Positions 46,721-60,014 of a DNA stretch of 64,000 bases are shown piece after piece. The DNA lies in the NCBI GenBank assembly GCA_973895155.1, contig OZ316898.1, forward strand, positions 8,804,001 to 8,868,000, in the 5' to 3' direction. The translations under genes were made by a program, and so were the position numbers. Below the pieces are notes generated by a model that made no database searches, was not told the DNA's origin, and saw nothing but the letters and a program-made list of their open reading frames with translations. This DNA comes from Marsupella aquatica. Its lineage: Eukaryota > Marchantiophyta. Numbering within the stretch: the stretch's first letter is position 1; every line of letters begins with the position of its first letter.

Positions 46721-47300
46721 CACCATTTTTGGAGTCCATTTTAGTCCCTTGCCACTCATTTTAGCTTTTTCTTTTGGTTCCAAATAACCAAATGAATTCA
46801 ACATACAAAATAGTCAACATACAAAAAGGGGGCCCAATAAAGGATATCATCCTAGGGGAGTCCACATGTAAGGGGGCCCAATGAAGGATACCATCCTAGG
46901 GGAGTCCACATGTAAGACCGGAGAGGTGCTAGGACCTGAAAGGCCGGAACGAGGGAAGAAACTGGACCCCCAAAGGGAGTGACTAAACAAAGAATTTAGA
47001 GACTACAGTCAGAGAAGCAAACTCCTAAAGACCGGCCATTGATGTGGTTCCGGCAGGGTTCCTATCAGTGAGTCCATGAAAGAGCAATTACTCTATCAGT
47101 AGTCAGTATACAGTGCAGCTTCCAACCAGGGAGGAAGAATCTTGGCGGTCGTGGAGGTACTGGGACTTGCAGGGTTTCTTCATGAATCTCCCAAAGACCA
47201 GCCCATGTACCATAGTTGAAGGACATCTCGTTGTGAGTCTCACAATGAGTGGTCCATCCATTTTGGTAGTACATTAGTCCCTTGCCACTCTTTTTAGCTT
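46721..47300. repeat. Segment bounded by 46-nt direct repeats
   Basis: A word containing TTAGTCCCTTGCCACTC and TTTTAGCTT occurs at 46721-46767 and again at 47256-47300, 533 bases apart and in the same orientation. Between the two lie a 44-bp tandem duplication and copy B of the dispersed repeat (47065-47274). It could be an insertion with a long target duplication, or a short element with terminal direct repeats. Confidence 0.55.
46828..46915 (+). repeat. 44-bp tandem duplication
   Basis: Two copies, 46828-46871 and 46872-46915, begin GGGGGCCCAAT and end GGAGTCCACATGTAA, with about three differences. Confidence 0.9.
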
Positions 47301-48570
47301 ACTTGATAGAATGCCACATCTCGCCAACACTGATAAAGTGACCCATGTATGGTTAACTGTATGGTTAACTAGATTCTGTATGACATCTGCATATGCTGGG
47401 ACTTTCACTCTACAAACCAGGACCTTAATCCACAGCACACATTTCTTGTTTTTTTTTGTTTCAATTTGAGAAAGGAGTGTGTGAGAGGTTTCTAATCAGA
47501 TTTGTGACACATGTGTGTGAGCTTTCTATTTCTCTGGATTGAAAGAGAACTGTTACATCTGGCCAGTGACCCTTTTGGCTGGATAATTACAGTACCATCA
47601 CCTAAACCACTAAGTTTGCCTAGAAATTAGAAAAATTAAGTTGTGTTGCCAACTTTGAATCCACCTAGACACGTTTGCAGTCATGTGGATCGTAGATCTT
47701 GAAAATTCAGAGCAGCTGCAACGTGGGTGAAAGGAACAGAGCACCCTGCACACTCATTCATTCCTCCTCTCAGCTGGGCAATTGGTGCTCGTCCCAATCA
47801 AACCTCCTCTCAGCTATGCAAGTGGGCAAGACATGCTGCGATGGAGACAAGGAACATCTAGATTGTCTACATCTCGAATGTCTATTTCCCTATTGCTAGT
47901 TGTGTTTCTTGCATTTGTTTTTCCTCACACTCTCAGCAGATTCCCTTATGAATGCAAGGGAATCCCCGAAGCTGGAAATTGTTCGTTGGATCTGCCTGGC
48001 CAGTTGCTAGTTGGATTTGTCGCTGTCCCATTAGCTTCAATTTCAAAAAGACCTTGATCTTACTTGATGTACCATAGCTTTTGCTTGTCACAATTTCTTT
48101 ATTGCACTTTGGAAAATTCCTATGGAAAATTCCTAAGAACTGTTTCTGTCACTAGTGCCAACAGAAAGCAAATTGGTAAATAGGAGAAAATTAATTAATT
48201 TCAGTTGCCAACAGTTTAAACCTCTTCTTTGTAAAGGGCACTCAGGGTGACCCGCAGTTTGCATTCGAAAGGCATGATGGTTGTGCTTACGGATGGGTGC
48301 CCATTGTCGGCCCTCCAAATGAACCTTGGAGAAATCTGGTTGGTTGAGGAAAGCATAAAATCTACAACTCAAAATGAAGCCTTTCATAATGAAAAGTGCT
48401 CTTTGTGAACCATTTTTGAGACCTCGGAAAGTGCACATGGATGGTTCTCTTGTGAGACCAAATGCAGAAAATGGGGCAGAAAACAAATTAAGCCAGGTGC
48501 AGTGAATTTTTTTGCACGTCAGAACCCAAATGACAAACATTAGTTAATATTTCAGCATTTTACAGTGGCC
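47301..48570. other. Intergenic DNA; one small secretory-like ORF noted
   Basis: No gene is supported. An ATG at 47878 opens a 59-codon frame to 48057 whose start, MSISLLLVVFLAFVF, looks like a signal peptide and is followed by two cysteines. Without a homologue or transcript it is only a possibility. Confidence 0.4.
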
Positions 48571-48573
48571 TTA

Positions 48574-49771
48574 GGGTGGCTTTACAAGTCCTTGGGAGCA
48601 GTTTGTGATTTTTTTTACCAAAGCTATTCTGTCATCCATTTAACATCCTAAATATAGTGTACGGATGGGAAAGGAAGTTTGTAATCACTGTATGGCCCCC
48701 AACTTCTTGTGAAACCAAATTGAGCAAATGGTGCTAAATTAATTTGTACAAGACAAGTTGGAGACCAATGCCACCTAAAAGTCTAGAGAAGATCTGATGA
48801 GGGGCATGTGGTTACACTTTCAACTTAAATGACTCAAAATAAGAATGGACCAAGCTGACACATGAAGAGACCTCCAAAAGAGATGGTATAAAATCTGGGA
48901 CAAAAGTTTGCTCCACTTAAGAACAATTTGGGCCCCACTCCATTCCATCTAGGACAGGCAACAGTTTAGAAGTAAACTGCCCCCAACTTTTTGCAAAGTG
49001 AGCAGTAGGTGTTTCTCCCCAATGGATGACCCTGATCACATTAGGGAGACCAGAAAAAAATTGAAAGTACCCCCAATGTCTTGTAAAGCCACCTTTTCAG
49101 AGCTTGACAAGTTTAGGGGAAAAGTCTCCAGTTTTTTCTCTGTGCTGTTGTACAGAGTATTGACTAACTAAGATTTCTTTGAACAACCTTTCAAAAATGA
49201 CTTCTAAGTATTATAACTTGTTTACTCTAGTTTCTTGTTCCAAGTGAACATTAGTAGTCATTGTATCAGGCATTATTTATCACAAATGTTACAACGCATA
49301 TCTAGCCGCCCTGCTATTAAACTCCTGTTCCCCTGTGGTCCACTTGTCCAAAGATTGAACTTAGGGGGACTTTACAAGCAGGTGGGGACCATTCAGTCTC
49401 TCTTCATCTAGAGCAAAGGTGATGGTCATTTCTTTCCACAAAAGTTAAAATGCCAGAGAGACAAAAATGTGTCAGGTTTGGAAGTAATCAATGCAATTCC
49501 CTGAAAATAAGCAACCGTTCTCTCCATGTTTTTAGACCACCTCAAGAGGAGGTCCAAGTTTTTGACAAAAAAGCTTGCACACATAAGGAAAAAAAGGGAC
49601 CCACAAGGGGCCTATTGACAGATGACCAGATTAGGTAATGCTTTTGCCTGATTGTGCCCCCAAGTTCATTTAAAGTGAAGTGTGGCCAGTTCCCACACAT
49701 GAATGGCTAGGATTGCATCTCTCACTTTGAAAAAATAAAATTGTTGCCCCCAAGTTCTTGTAAAGCCACCC
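48574..49771. mobile_element. Non-autonomous TIR element, PIF/Harbinger-like
   Basis: The ends are 27-bp inverted repeats: left GGGTGGCTTTACAAG... (48574-48600), right ...CTTGTAAAGCCACCC (49745-49771), 24 of 27 matching. Both flanks are TTA (48571-48573 and 49772-49774), the 3-bp target duplication typical of PIF/Harbinger. There is no transposase frame inside, so mobilisation would need a helper. The interior repeats a GCCCCCAA-TT-TTG-AAAG word at about 48695, 48979, 49070 and 49655, and a second left-type end with its own TTA lies at 49361-49364. It may therefore be one element with subterminal repeats or two joined or nested copies. Confidence 0.6.
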
Positions 49772-49774
49772 TTA

Positions 49775-52700
49775 GCTAACCATCTAATTGGGGTGTAGTA
49801 TCTAGCTCTTGGCCAGGATATTGTAACACGGGCCAAAAGTTTTCGGGTTCAATCTCCACCATCATTTTCAAGGCAGAATAAAAAGAGTTCACTTGGTGAG
49901 GCCCCACTTGAAATGACTTGGTGAGACCATTGTATCACTCCAGTTCTTTTCAATTTGATAGAACTCCTCACCTAGTCCAATTCAAAATCACATGCAATAA
50001 AGAATATGGTGTTTAATTCATTCAAGGAAAACTTCAGGGTTCCATCATGCTAGAAAGAATGTTGAAGCAAACGAAAGTTAGCTCCTAAGCGACAATGATC
50101 AAACAAAAGATTTGAAAAAGTAGGACAAGCAGACTCTTCAGATGAGACCAAGAGCTAGCCATTTACATAACCTTGCTACAAACGCAAGTAAACGTCAACA
50201 ATGGCACTGAAGAACTTGGCAGATAGCACTATTAGAGGTGTTTTAGTTTCCAATTAAAACCATCAGATCAAATGTCTTTATCAAAGAGCCGTATCCTCAT
50301 CCAAAAAGGGATCCTTCTTGTTTGCAGACTCTCTTTGTTTACTCTCTTGTCCTTACCCAAAGTAGTGGTGTGTCAGTTTTTAATCAAATTTCTTCAAATA
50401 CTACATGGGAATTAAATAACCTTACCAAGCCAGCTCCATGGAGCCTCATTTGTTAGCATTTACCCCAATGATAGCCTTCCTTCTAAATCCAAAGAACTTA
50501 ACATTTACAATCACTTCCAAGAACTTTAAGAGGTCAGGTAATTATCTATGTTGCAAATGGGTTTTTCTCAATGCTTCTACAACACCTCTGAAACTGTTAA
50601 ACTCTTTTCTATGCATGGTTAGTACACCCGTTTGATGTGGCCCTTTGCAGGAGGCCTATGTCGCATTCATAGTGCCGTGGTGGAAACAAACCACTGAGGT
50701 CTCAACTGGCCATGTCAAGACTGGGTATCTTCCTCATCATCTATGCAACCCTGAATTCCTGGACGCGGTACTCCAAGTATACCTGTGGTCAAACTCACAA
50801 GTAGATTTGACATGCTCTGATGGGAGAGAGGGGCAATAAAAGGGGTCACATTGATTGATGTGAGAGGCCCAACTTGGTGTTTGACTTGTATCACAATTTG
50901 TTTTTATGTTTATTGAGAATATTTATAGTCAATTTCCTATGTTCGATATCTCTTGTGTCACACCAGGGCAATCATAATGACCTGAAAGATTGGATATACA
51001 ATCACATGGATGTGAAAGGTAAATACATATGGATTTCAATACTCCAAACTCTTAGTAATTTCCGATATAAAGATATATTTGTATGTACCAATTGATTTGG
51101 GTATCAAATGGATATACTACGTACCCTGTTCCATGATGTTGTGACCAGACTTGTGACGAGGAAACAAAGGCTGAGCCCGGGGAACTTTGAATTGTGAGCA
51201 GTGAGAAAAAGGGAGGACAACAGGATGTGTACATGGAATTTGATGCCCCCAACTAAGGTCCCATCTAGAGTTAAATATACTAATTTATAGCTTAAAGTCT
51301 GGCACAATATTAAGAATTTAATAAAAATGGTTGCCCAAATTATTATCCCCTAGTACCTTTGCCATCTGCCAATCCCTTTTTTCGCAATCATTCTTTTATA
51401 AAATTATACACTGTTCAGTAAGACAAACATTTTTTTGATACCAAGTGCCATGCAAATGTCTCAATTATTTCTTATGTGACCATCACGTTCAAGTCGGGGT
51501 TCAAGTTTCAGGAAATATGTATGTGAATTCCATATTGATCTGTCAGGAAGGACCCCAGGCGTAGCATATTGTGTGCAAATTCACTATCAATCTCAATAAG
51601 GACATGCAGCTCCAGTTTACATGAGATCCTGTTTTGGCCCCAGCCAGCTGATTTCTTAAAAACATTCAAGAAATAATTTAGATTAATCATCTGAGTTCAA
51701 TTTCGGGTTCTAGCCCTTCCATTGCCCAGGAAGCTTTTTAGCAGAAGCATAGAAAACAATATATTTTTTGGTGTGGGAGAATATAACTTTACAAACAGAT
51801 GCATCTCTTTTAGTACCAGAATTTGTGGGCAAACAGGGTCGAGAGTAAAATCAGATGGCCCCACAGTTGGTCCTCACTGGGACCTTAGAAGGAGAATATT
51901 GAAAATCCTGGACTAAGGACATGGCCAACTTGAACACCTCTCATTTGGGTGATTACCTCCTTGATGAAGAAGTTTTATTAGAAATCAACAACAAAGAACT
52001 CACGAGCTTTTGATAATGATTCTGAGTGACAAAGCACATATCAACCTTATGCCTCTACCATATAACTTGCAATGCACTTTAAACTTTGGGAAGATCATAG
52101 TTGGCCACTGGGGAGAAGTAGCACCTGGAATAGCACAGCCAAGGGGCAAATAAGGGCCTGTTCTTGTATGTCAAACCAGCTGTGTATATTTTTAGCATAC
52201 TGAGCCCCCTCTATGTTACAGTCAAATCCTAATGTTGCATTGTGAAAGCTTTGGGCTACGGTGGGATGTTAAGCTTTTGTTTTTTGGTGAAACATCCCTC
52301 TCATTTTGTGAAGATGACAAAATGTGTTGCTGTGCATCAAACATTGATAAAGCACACTCGAGTGACATGTCCTCATTTGCTTCTCAGCCACAACATCACA
52401 TTTGGCAGTGGGACAACTCTTGTATTCTTTGCTGCACCTTCTTTGAACTCCTTTTCAGATTTCAATGAATCATGAAGGATGTCCTATATCTTTTATTGCA
52501 TTACGTTTCTCTATATTTCAGTGCACCAAAGGTTACTGATGCACCAATTTTAGCCCACTTTGGCATTCTGATTGGCACTTTACGACTCGAATATGGAGAC
52601 AAGGCTGTCATTGCAGCAGTTTGTTCTGTAGACATAGGATGCGTGGCCAAGAAAATTCCTGGCTTTATTTCCTGGATGATTGTTGATGAGCTTACTATAA

Positions 52701-55700
52701 CACACCTACTAGTATAGATCTGATATAACTACTCTCCACTTGAATATTAGAAATCTTCTCAAGTTCTAAGCGAAGCAACATGGCAGACTAGACAATTTTC
52801 AAAATTCTTTCAAACACTAAGGCAAAAGACACACCAAGGCAGTCCACCATGACATGTATACAATCTAAACTACTATAATAGCATCTTGCTCTCACTACTC
52901 TCTTGCATGATCTCCTAAACAAATGACATTTGGGTGCGAACAAAAAAGGGGTTGGACTTCGTTACCCATTTCCTTTGACCATGGGACTTTGCAAAATGAC
53001 ATTTCTTGGGACATCTATGGGCATGTGTGGTAACCCTGCTGGTCCAAGAAATTTCCGTGCCAATGGGACTCTCTGTCCAACCTATTGCCCCAAACACAGC
53101 ATGGATCCACCTTTCTTCTCACTTCTGCTTAGACAACACTTTCCACAATAATAAACATGGTGAAGGTGACAACTGTGCAATGCACATGGGCATTGAAGGT
53201 ATACTAGTGTCCTAGTTGCCGACCAAAGGGTCCAAGTGTGGACCAGGAAGTAACCAACACCAACACTACGGGTGAGTGAGGACAAGTGGATGTGACCATG
53301 GCTGATGATCTCACCTAGCTTGGGAAATATTCCAAGATTATAACCAGAATATTGGGCCTTCAATTTGGATGAGTTGTGTCCATGGAAACTGAACAACTTT
53401 ATAGATCTCATAAAGTTTTGCAAATACAAAGACATGTCATTGGTCTGCATGACCCTGGGTGACCTCAAACGTGTATTCATGACCCTGGCGACATCAAGTG
53501 TGTATTTTAGAGCCCGTCACGTGCTTGTCCATTTGCCCAAACTAATTAGTATTACTACTATACTATTACTACTAGCCTGAATACTCCTTCTTATGCACAT
53601 GAAGGGTTTATTCTCCCCCATGCCTTGTTTTTACTCAATAGCATGGCCTAAATATCTAATTTAATTACCATAAAAATTTAAGACCTATGGCTTCACTTCA
53701 TGGACTAGATTATAAACAATAGATTTGGATCACCAATTGTCCTGTGGATTGATTATGACACGCTCTATATGGAAAGGTCCTTTTGTGTATACTTGCTTGT
53801 CCAAGCAAAAAAGACTAGGTGAAGAATTTAGTCATGTAGATCTTGTATTTTGTTTTAATTTGTTGGTTGTTATGCACAAATTTATAACGAAAAAGGTTTT
53901 GTTGGTTTGAAGATTACTGAATTAAACGGTTGGTCATAAATTTGGAGAGTTTGCTTCTACACTGAAAACCTCCTCCATGGGTAAGAGAGCTTTGCCCTAC
54001 ACTTGAGCAACTCTGCAAAGTGCACAGCAAAACTTCTCAGGCATGAACAGAGTATGCCCAGCCATTGAGGTCCAAGGAAGGCCATATCAAACTGGCCTTC
54101 AAACAAGGCCTCCTGGCCCTTAACCCTTGCCCTAAGACCAAAGCTTACCTTCATGCAACTTTGACGTTTGGGAAGTGAGATATCCTAGCCAAACCCAAAT
54201 CAGGCAGTTAGCCGAATATGCAAAAATCACTTTAAAAAAGGAAAATCATAAAAGAAACTGTTGTTTTACTACTTATCCCAAAATTGCACATTCTTCTGAA
54301 GTTCACCCCTAAACTAATTGAAACTGTAATATGAATGAAACTATAGTAATAGCAGGCAACTGAATAAGTTGCTCAATTCTGGGGTGACATAGTACAAAAG
54401 AGAAAGAGAAAAAGGCACTTTCCCTCCTGTGCATGAGCCTTGGTGCTTGATGGCTTTTATGTCCTCTACTGGAGGCCAAGCAGATGTACTTTTGGGTTCT
54501 CCTTGGCATTAAATCATATACTCCTGGTCAAAAAGTAAGCGAATCAGCCGCCCGTTCCTTGGACACGTGGGCTCAGCCCAACGACAATCACATATTTCTC
54601 TTTTAACATCGGGAAAAATCAAGAGAAATGGTCTGATTGGCTGGAGTCATTAGGTCCTCGCTTTTCCCTAAAAGCCCACGCAAACAGAGGAGATTCGTTC
54701 CTCGAAGAGTGACTGTAACCAGACTATTTGAACTTCGAAGACAAACGTCGTCACTTTAGGTTCTTTGTCGTTACACAGTCAAAACTCTTGCCATATGGTA
54801 CTGTAGTAATGGGTAAATGCAAGATGCTTGGATAGTTTGCAAAACCTGCATCTAGTGTGGGATTGACGAATCACATTGATAGCTTGGTTAGTGTTTCTCA
54901 ATTACTGAAAGTTATTCGTACTCGCTTCCCGACTTTAGCGAGTGGCCATTAAAAATTTCCAAGTTCTGTCAGTGTATCTTTTCATATGTATATATCGCTT
55001 TGGGGGTGGGTGTGTCCCTTTCTATCTTTTTGTTAGAAGAATACATGTTTATTAGAGAAGCCACCGCGGCGAAGACCAGCAAGGCAGAAACAAACCACAC
55101 AGAGGGCCACACACACCCCATGGCTACTAAATGCCAAAAACCGCCCATACAGTACACAAGGTCACCTCCTAAAGAAGGGTCAACGGGGGAGAAAGCAAAA
55201 TTAAATTAAATTTTACAACAGGCAAACAAGGCACCGCCCACAAGCAAAGGGGGGCCTCAACACTGGAATGAACAGGGCTGGGTTCTATCTTGTACAAGGT
55301 TTATCAGGCTATGATGTCTGGGATTTTTTTCATTGTAATTTCTTAACAATTCTCTGCATACTTTTCAAGTCCATCTTTTTCAGAACATCACATTTTTGTA
55401 CTGCGTGCCAAACTCTGCTTGTTCATTTGTTTGCACCAGCCTACTTATCAGATGATAATGTTTTAGGTGCTAAATACTAACTTGAACTAATGTCCACTTG
55501 AAAATCCAGTTAGTTTACTTACAGAGTTATTCATTTTCATTTTGGTTTTAAGGAATGAATGTGTAATTAGTTTCAGGCTTTTCTAATTTATTTTTGTTTC
55601 TGAGAAGGTTTAATGTTTCAACCCTGCAATCATCTAATAACAAAATGGTTGCTAGGATGAACCATAACGCTAACTATGTATCTCGGCCACCTTTAGACCC

Positions 55701-55958
55701 ATAAGTGTAATTACTTCTAGCAAAGAAATCTTTTAAATTGACTTCAAAATAACAGTAAAACTACTGTAGGTAGTCTTGTTTACATGGCTTAATCTATGTT
55801 ATTTGTCAGATATGGTGATCCATCAAGGATCCCCATTTTGCAAATAATGGTGATATTTTCCAGATGTCTTTAATCTGAATAGAGAATTGAGAAACCTGCA
55901 AATTCTCAAAATGATTATCTATTTTTCTTGCCATCTTCAACGCATGGGTTATTGAACA
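49775..55958. other. Intergenic DNA, no gene supported
   Basis: This is a long gene-poor stretch. Frames reach at most about 130 codons (53082-53480, minus) and none shows a family motif. About 55020-55270 resembles, loosely, the segments at 45280-45420 and 46780-46990 (a T/A-rich word on one side followed by G/C-rich GGGGG-CC words), possibly ends of one old repeat family. Confidence 0.45.
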
Positions 55959-56270
55959 CCGCAACAACAACTTTATTTTACCTTGATATCTTTTTCTCAT
56001 TGCTCTATTTTTTATTCACCCTTGACATCTTTTCTCTCCTCAACATGTTTTTCTATCCTTTACATTTTTTCTCACTTGACTTGACATATTTTTTTCATGT
56101 TTACATGTTTTTCCAACCTCATTTCTTTTTCTCTCTTCAACATCATTTTCTCACCTGGATTTGTTTACTTCACCTCAACATTTCTTTCTCTCATTCCAAG
56201 GAACATTTCTTTCTCTCATCTACATATTTTCTTCATCTTGATATCTTTTTTCACTTCAACAGCGCTACAC
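55959..56270. repeat. Pyrimidine-rich degenerate repeat
   Basis: Irregular units of roughly 20-25 bases with TCAACAT-TTTTTCTC words keep one plus-strand frame open as a Phe/Leu/His-rich pseudo-protein. On the complement the units read GAGAAAAAGATGTTGA, similar to the minisatellite units at 35.6-36.9 kb, but a common origin is not established. Confidence 0.6.
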
Positions 56271-59200
56271 AGAAATCAGGCTAGTGTATCAAAAGACTTA
56301 GACACACTTAAACACTCCAAAAGTATATAAGCATTTTCTATTTAGTACTCGATAGAAGCGCTAACTTTACATCATATACACACATCGGGGGGTAGTAGTT
56401 ACGGGTCAGTGACGGTGCAAAGAGTATTTCGCCAGATCGATGGGATTCGACTCGTCGATGTAGGATCGAGGGCGAGGAGGGTGGCTGGCTGTCCTTGCCT
56501 TCTGCGGGTGCGAATGGGGCAGGAGGGCCCGCTGGACGACCCACAGCAATTTCCGCCACTTAATAATTTAGCAATAATAATCGGATTGGTAGACGGCATG
56601 TGGCCTGTGGGGTTTGTAAAATTCAGCGTCCAATGCGATGGCCCGGGTTCAAATCCTTTCGGAGGCCTGTCACAATAATACTGTACGTGTGTGCGTGGTC
56701 GTAGTACTCTGGGTGGGTACCTACCACGTGGACACGATGCAGCGGTAAAGACCGCTCATCTAACGCTTTTCTTTTGTGTCCCTAGAATAGCGTTTCTCTT
56801 GGAAATTAAACGATCGTAGCGATTGGCTAAAATTTTTAAAGTTATGGCGGATTCCAATACCAAGTTGCCGCATAAATGGACGAATGTCGTGCTTTGGCCA
56901 GGAACTAAATGAATCATTGTTTAAGGTTGCAGATGAGCTGATTTCCTGGCTTTTCTCCGGCTGTTCCTGTGCGTCGTCCATCTCCATCCTGGACGGTTAA
57001 GATGAGATGGACCAAGTCGAGGAGCTCGTGGAGCGCAGATTTGTTTTTATTTCCATGAAGCGAGTTTGTGGGCCCGGCTCTGACAATATAGCCCTGAATA
57101 GAGAGTGTAAGATAATATAATTTATTTATTTCTTTAAGCGTACGACGCGAGTAGAAATTCTGTTCTGGCAAAAAGTGGAAAAGAGGAGTTCGAGGTTTTT
57201 TAATTTTAGTACACATTTTCTTCTTTGGGATGAGCTCATCCTGGTCGTCAGCTGGGACGATTGAGGGTTGAGATCGACCGTCAGGTTTGGATTTACGCGA
57301 CACTTGCCGCCGGGATTGCTGAGAAAAAGAGTTTCTAGCCTTTTTTAAATTTGTAGGTTCGGAAATTCGATTGACGAACAAAACCTCGTCAGTCTAGGGG
57401 AAAGAAACACGGCTTCCCTTTGTTTCCAGTTGTTGAGGATGTTACTCATAACCGAAGATTCCTGTCCTGGGCGAATATGGCGGTCGAATAATCATATAGA
57501 CGGTGGAGATGATGTAGAGGTGGTGTGGATTATTATTATTAGGCTGGGCGGGTTTCTCGTCCCGGAATGTGTGGTTTCCCGGAGCGGGACATACCGCCAC
57601 GGCCTTGCCCCAACTTGGAGATCGCCAATTGGGGGGTGGGTGGCTCGGGAATAGTGTCTGGTGTGGTTAGGTACTGGGTTGGGGACTTGGGGTGTGGTAC
57701 TGGGTAGGGTAGGGTGGGGCGGGGATTGGAGGTTGGGTATGTGGAAACGAGGCTGTCACGCTTCGGCCCCTTCTCTGGTTTTTCCTCTCTGCTTATTCGG
57801 TTCATGGCTGTGGCCGAGATCTTCTTTTGCGCTGTGTGGGGGAGCGAGTGAAGCTTTCCGGGGAGTTGAGAGAGAAGTGCGGCACCTTCGTATGACCAAA
57901 CGGACGAGAAAGATCGAAGGCGGCAGAATTTGTGGATCGCAGCGGAAAACGGGAGGAAGAAAGGAGGGAGGAGAAGGAGAAAAGTTGCGGGGCTTGAGAG
58001 TACGCGAGTGGGTGGGAAAGAGGGGCATGTACAAGGTGAGCAAAACTGGACGCGTCGCGGAGGAGATGCTTGGCTTCGTTGCTTCGTGGCATGTTTTGCG
58101 TGTTGGTGGGAATGCTTTGTATTAGGGTTTGTGCTCGTGGGTTTCGTCGTCGTTTGCTTGCTCGATTACAAGCCGAGATGGATGTGTTTGTTTGCTGCTG
58201 CGTGCAGGTTGCTTGATTGATTGATAGGCTGGGGGGTTCGCTGGTGCTTGTGACGTGTGTGGCGATAGTAAACTTGGCGTCGATGGAGGTCTTTGGTGAC
58301 CCGTGATTCGCCGCAAAGACTTCTCGCAAGTAAGAGAGACCGAGAGAGCGAAAGCGAAAGAGCGAGACAGAGGTAGATAGCGAGAGAACCGGATGGCTTG
58401 TCCCCACTCGCATACCTATAGGGAACGAGGGACACTAGTTGGCAGAGAGCGAGAGTACTGGCTGCACATCATGACGCGAGTTATTTAGCAGTACCGTATG
58501 TTGCCAGCCGGCCGAGGCGATGAGAAGTAGGAAAGGGGAGGGGATGCACTTTGTATGACTTGATTAGAGCGATGCGTGAGGGATGAAGCGAGCAACGGCG
58601 GGTCGGAGCGCGGACATATGCTGTGTGAAGTATGTGTGTGAGGAGACTCACCTCCCCGGTCTTCTCCTCGGGTGGAGTGTGCAAGTTGAGAGATTCTCCG
58701 TTCGTCGCTTGTTCGGGAATCTTTGCACGGGGTGAATCGTGTTCCTGTCGATAAAGGGGGGGCTTGAGCGGGCCTGAATCGGGCTCCGTTTTGAAGTTCG
58801 ATTTACGGTGGAAAGGTAAATCGGTGAATCGAGTCCGATTTTGGTGGCAGCTTGGTGTGGGTGGAAAGAGACGTCTTGCAGTGTCTGTCGCCGTGAGCAA
58901 TTTCGAGGCGCTTTTGTTCGGGTCTGACTCTCGCAACGCAGATTATGTGACGAAACTCGTCATACATGTGCAGATGTTGATCTAGTCGTATGGTCTTCGA
59001 CAGTTTAAGTGTCGTGGAGGAAGGAGAGGTGGGAATTCCATCGGTATGGTCAAAGGCTTCCAGCTCTTTATCAATCCTGGAGACGGAAATGTGTTGTTCG
59101 AGAAGTCCGGTTGTGCCTGACCTTTGGACGAAGTGGACTACAATTTCTAGGGTAACCAGTGCAGGCGATCCTCAAACCTGGACGAGAGAGGTTTTCTCAT

Positions 59201-60014
59201 ATGGCCATAAGCCACGGATGTAGATCTTTAGCGGAAGTTTGATTGGCCGGAGCGGTTTTGGTCGTCGACACCATTTCGTGGCTTAGACCCCACCTGCACC
59301 GCCGTGGTCTCCGATTCTTTCCGTACGTATTTCCTACTTGTAGGAAGTAGAGTACAGCACCCTGACCGGGCGCGATGTGACGTCAACGACGCACGTGATG
59401 CTTCTCGGAAAATGGTCCCCATGAAGAGGAATCTTCCCCTTCTTTCATCCATCCCGGGGGCGAGAAGGAAGGACCTTGGTTGAGGCGTAGTGCTGCAGCT
59501 AGTTAGGATTACAAGTATTAAGAACTTCACGTCTTTCATGGATCTGACCATCGGCAACCCTGTGTATCGAGATCGACCTTTGTCGAGGGTTCGCATGTCC
59601 AGCTAGCCGTCACTGAAACTGCGGCGATTCCAGATGCAGGGGGATTGTCAGGTGCGTTTCAACGCCATGCGGACGGTCCAGTAGCATTCTTTTTTGGCCA
59701 TTTCGGCTATCTTGGGATGTCTTCTGTTTGGGAACTGACGCTGTGTTGTGGTGTGTACGGTAGTGAGAAGCTGATTCGAATTCGGTTTTCGAAGAGCGTG
59801 TTGCGAGTGATTAGACATGATCCAGCGCTTAGAAGAAGTTCCGTTTTTGGACTTCGACTGGGGTGCCTCGTCTGGAGTGTTTTGTAGTGCACTCGCTAGC
59901 TTTTTCGTATGGATAACTTCATTTGAGGAAAAAGCCAACAACAAGCAGCATACCACATGCTTTGATATATGCCCTTCTGCCTTTGTCCCTCTTGGACGTT
60001 GGTAAGAAATTAAG
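56271..60014. other. WNK upstream region, no separate gene supported
   Basis: GC content rises and G-rich tracts (57600-57740) and a GAGA-rich tract (58330-58385) appear, as often seen at plant promoters and 5' leaders. Opposite-strand frames of 150-200 codons here (57802-58413, 58481-58936, 56914-57381) have no recognisable domain and look compositional. The WNK promoter, leader and possible 5' UTR introns should lie in the right half. Confidence 0.5.

Noticed and set aside
56580-56665. tRNA gene or tRNA-derived SINE, from the B-box-like word GGTTCAAATCC at 56646
   Set aside because: The surrounding bases do not fold into T or acceptor stems and the A-box match is poor, so this looks like chance.
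56914-57381. 155-codon minus-strand ORF
   Set aside because: No recognisable family and no splice-linked neighbour; kept only as a possibility.
57802-58413. 203-codon minus-strand ORF
   Set aside because: No domain, strong Ser/Pro/Arg composition, in a GC-skewed WNK upstream region. It reads as a compositional open frame.
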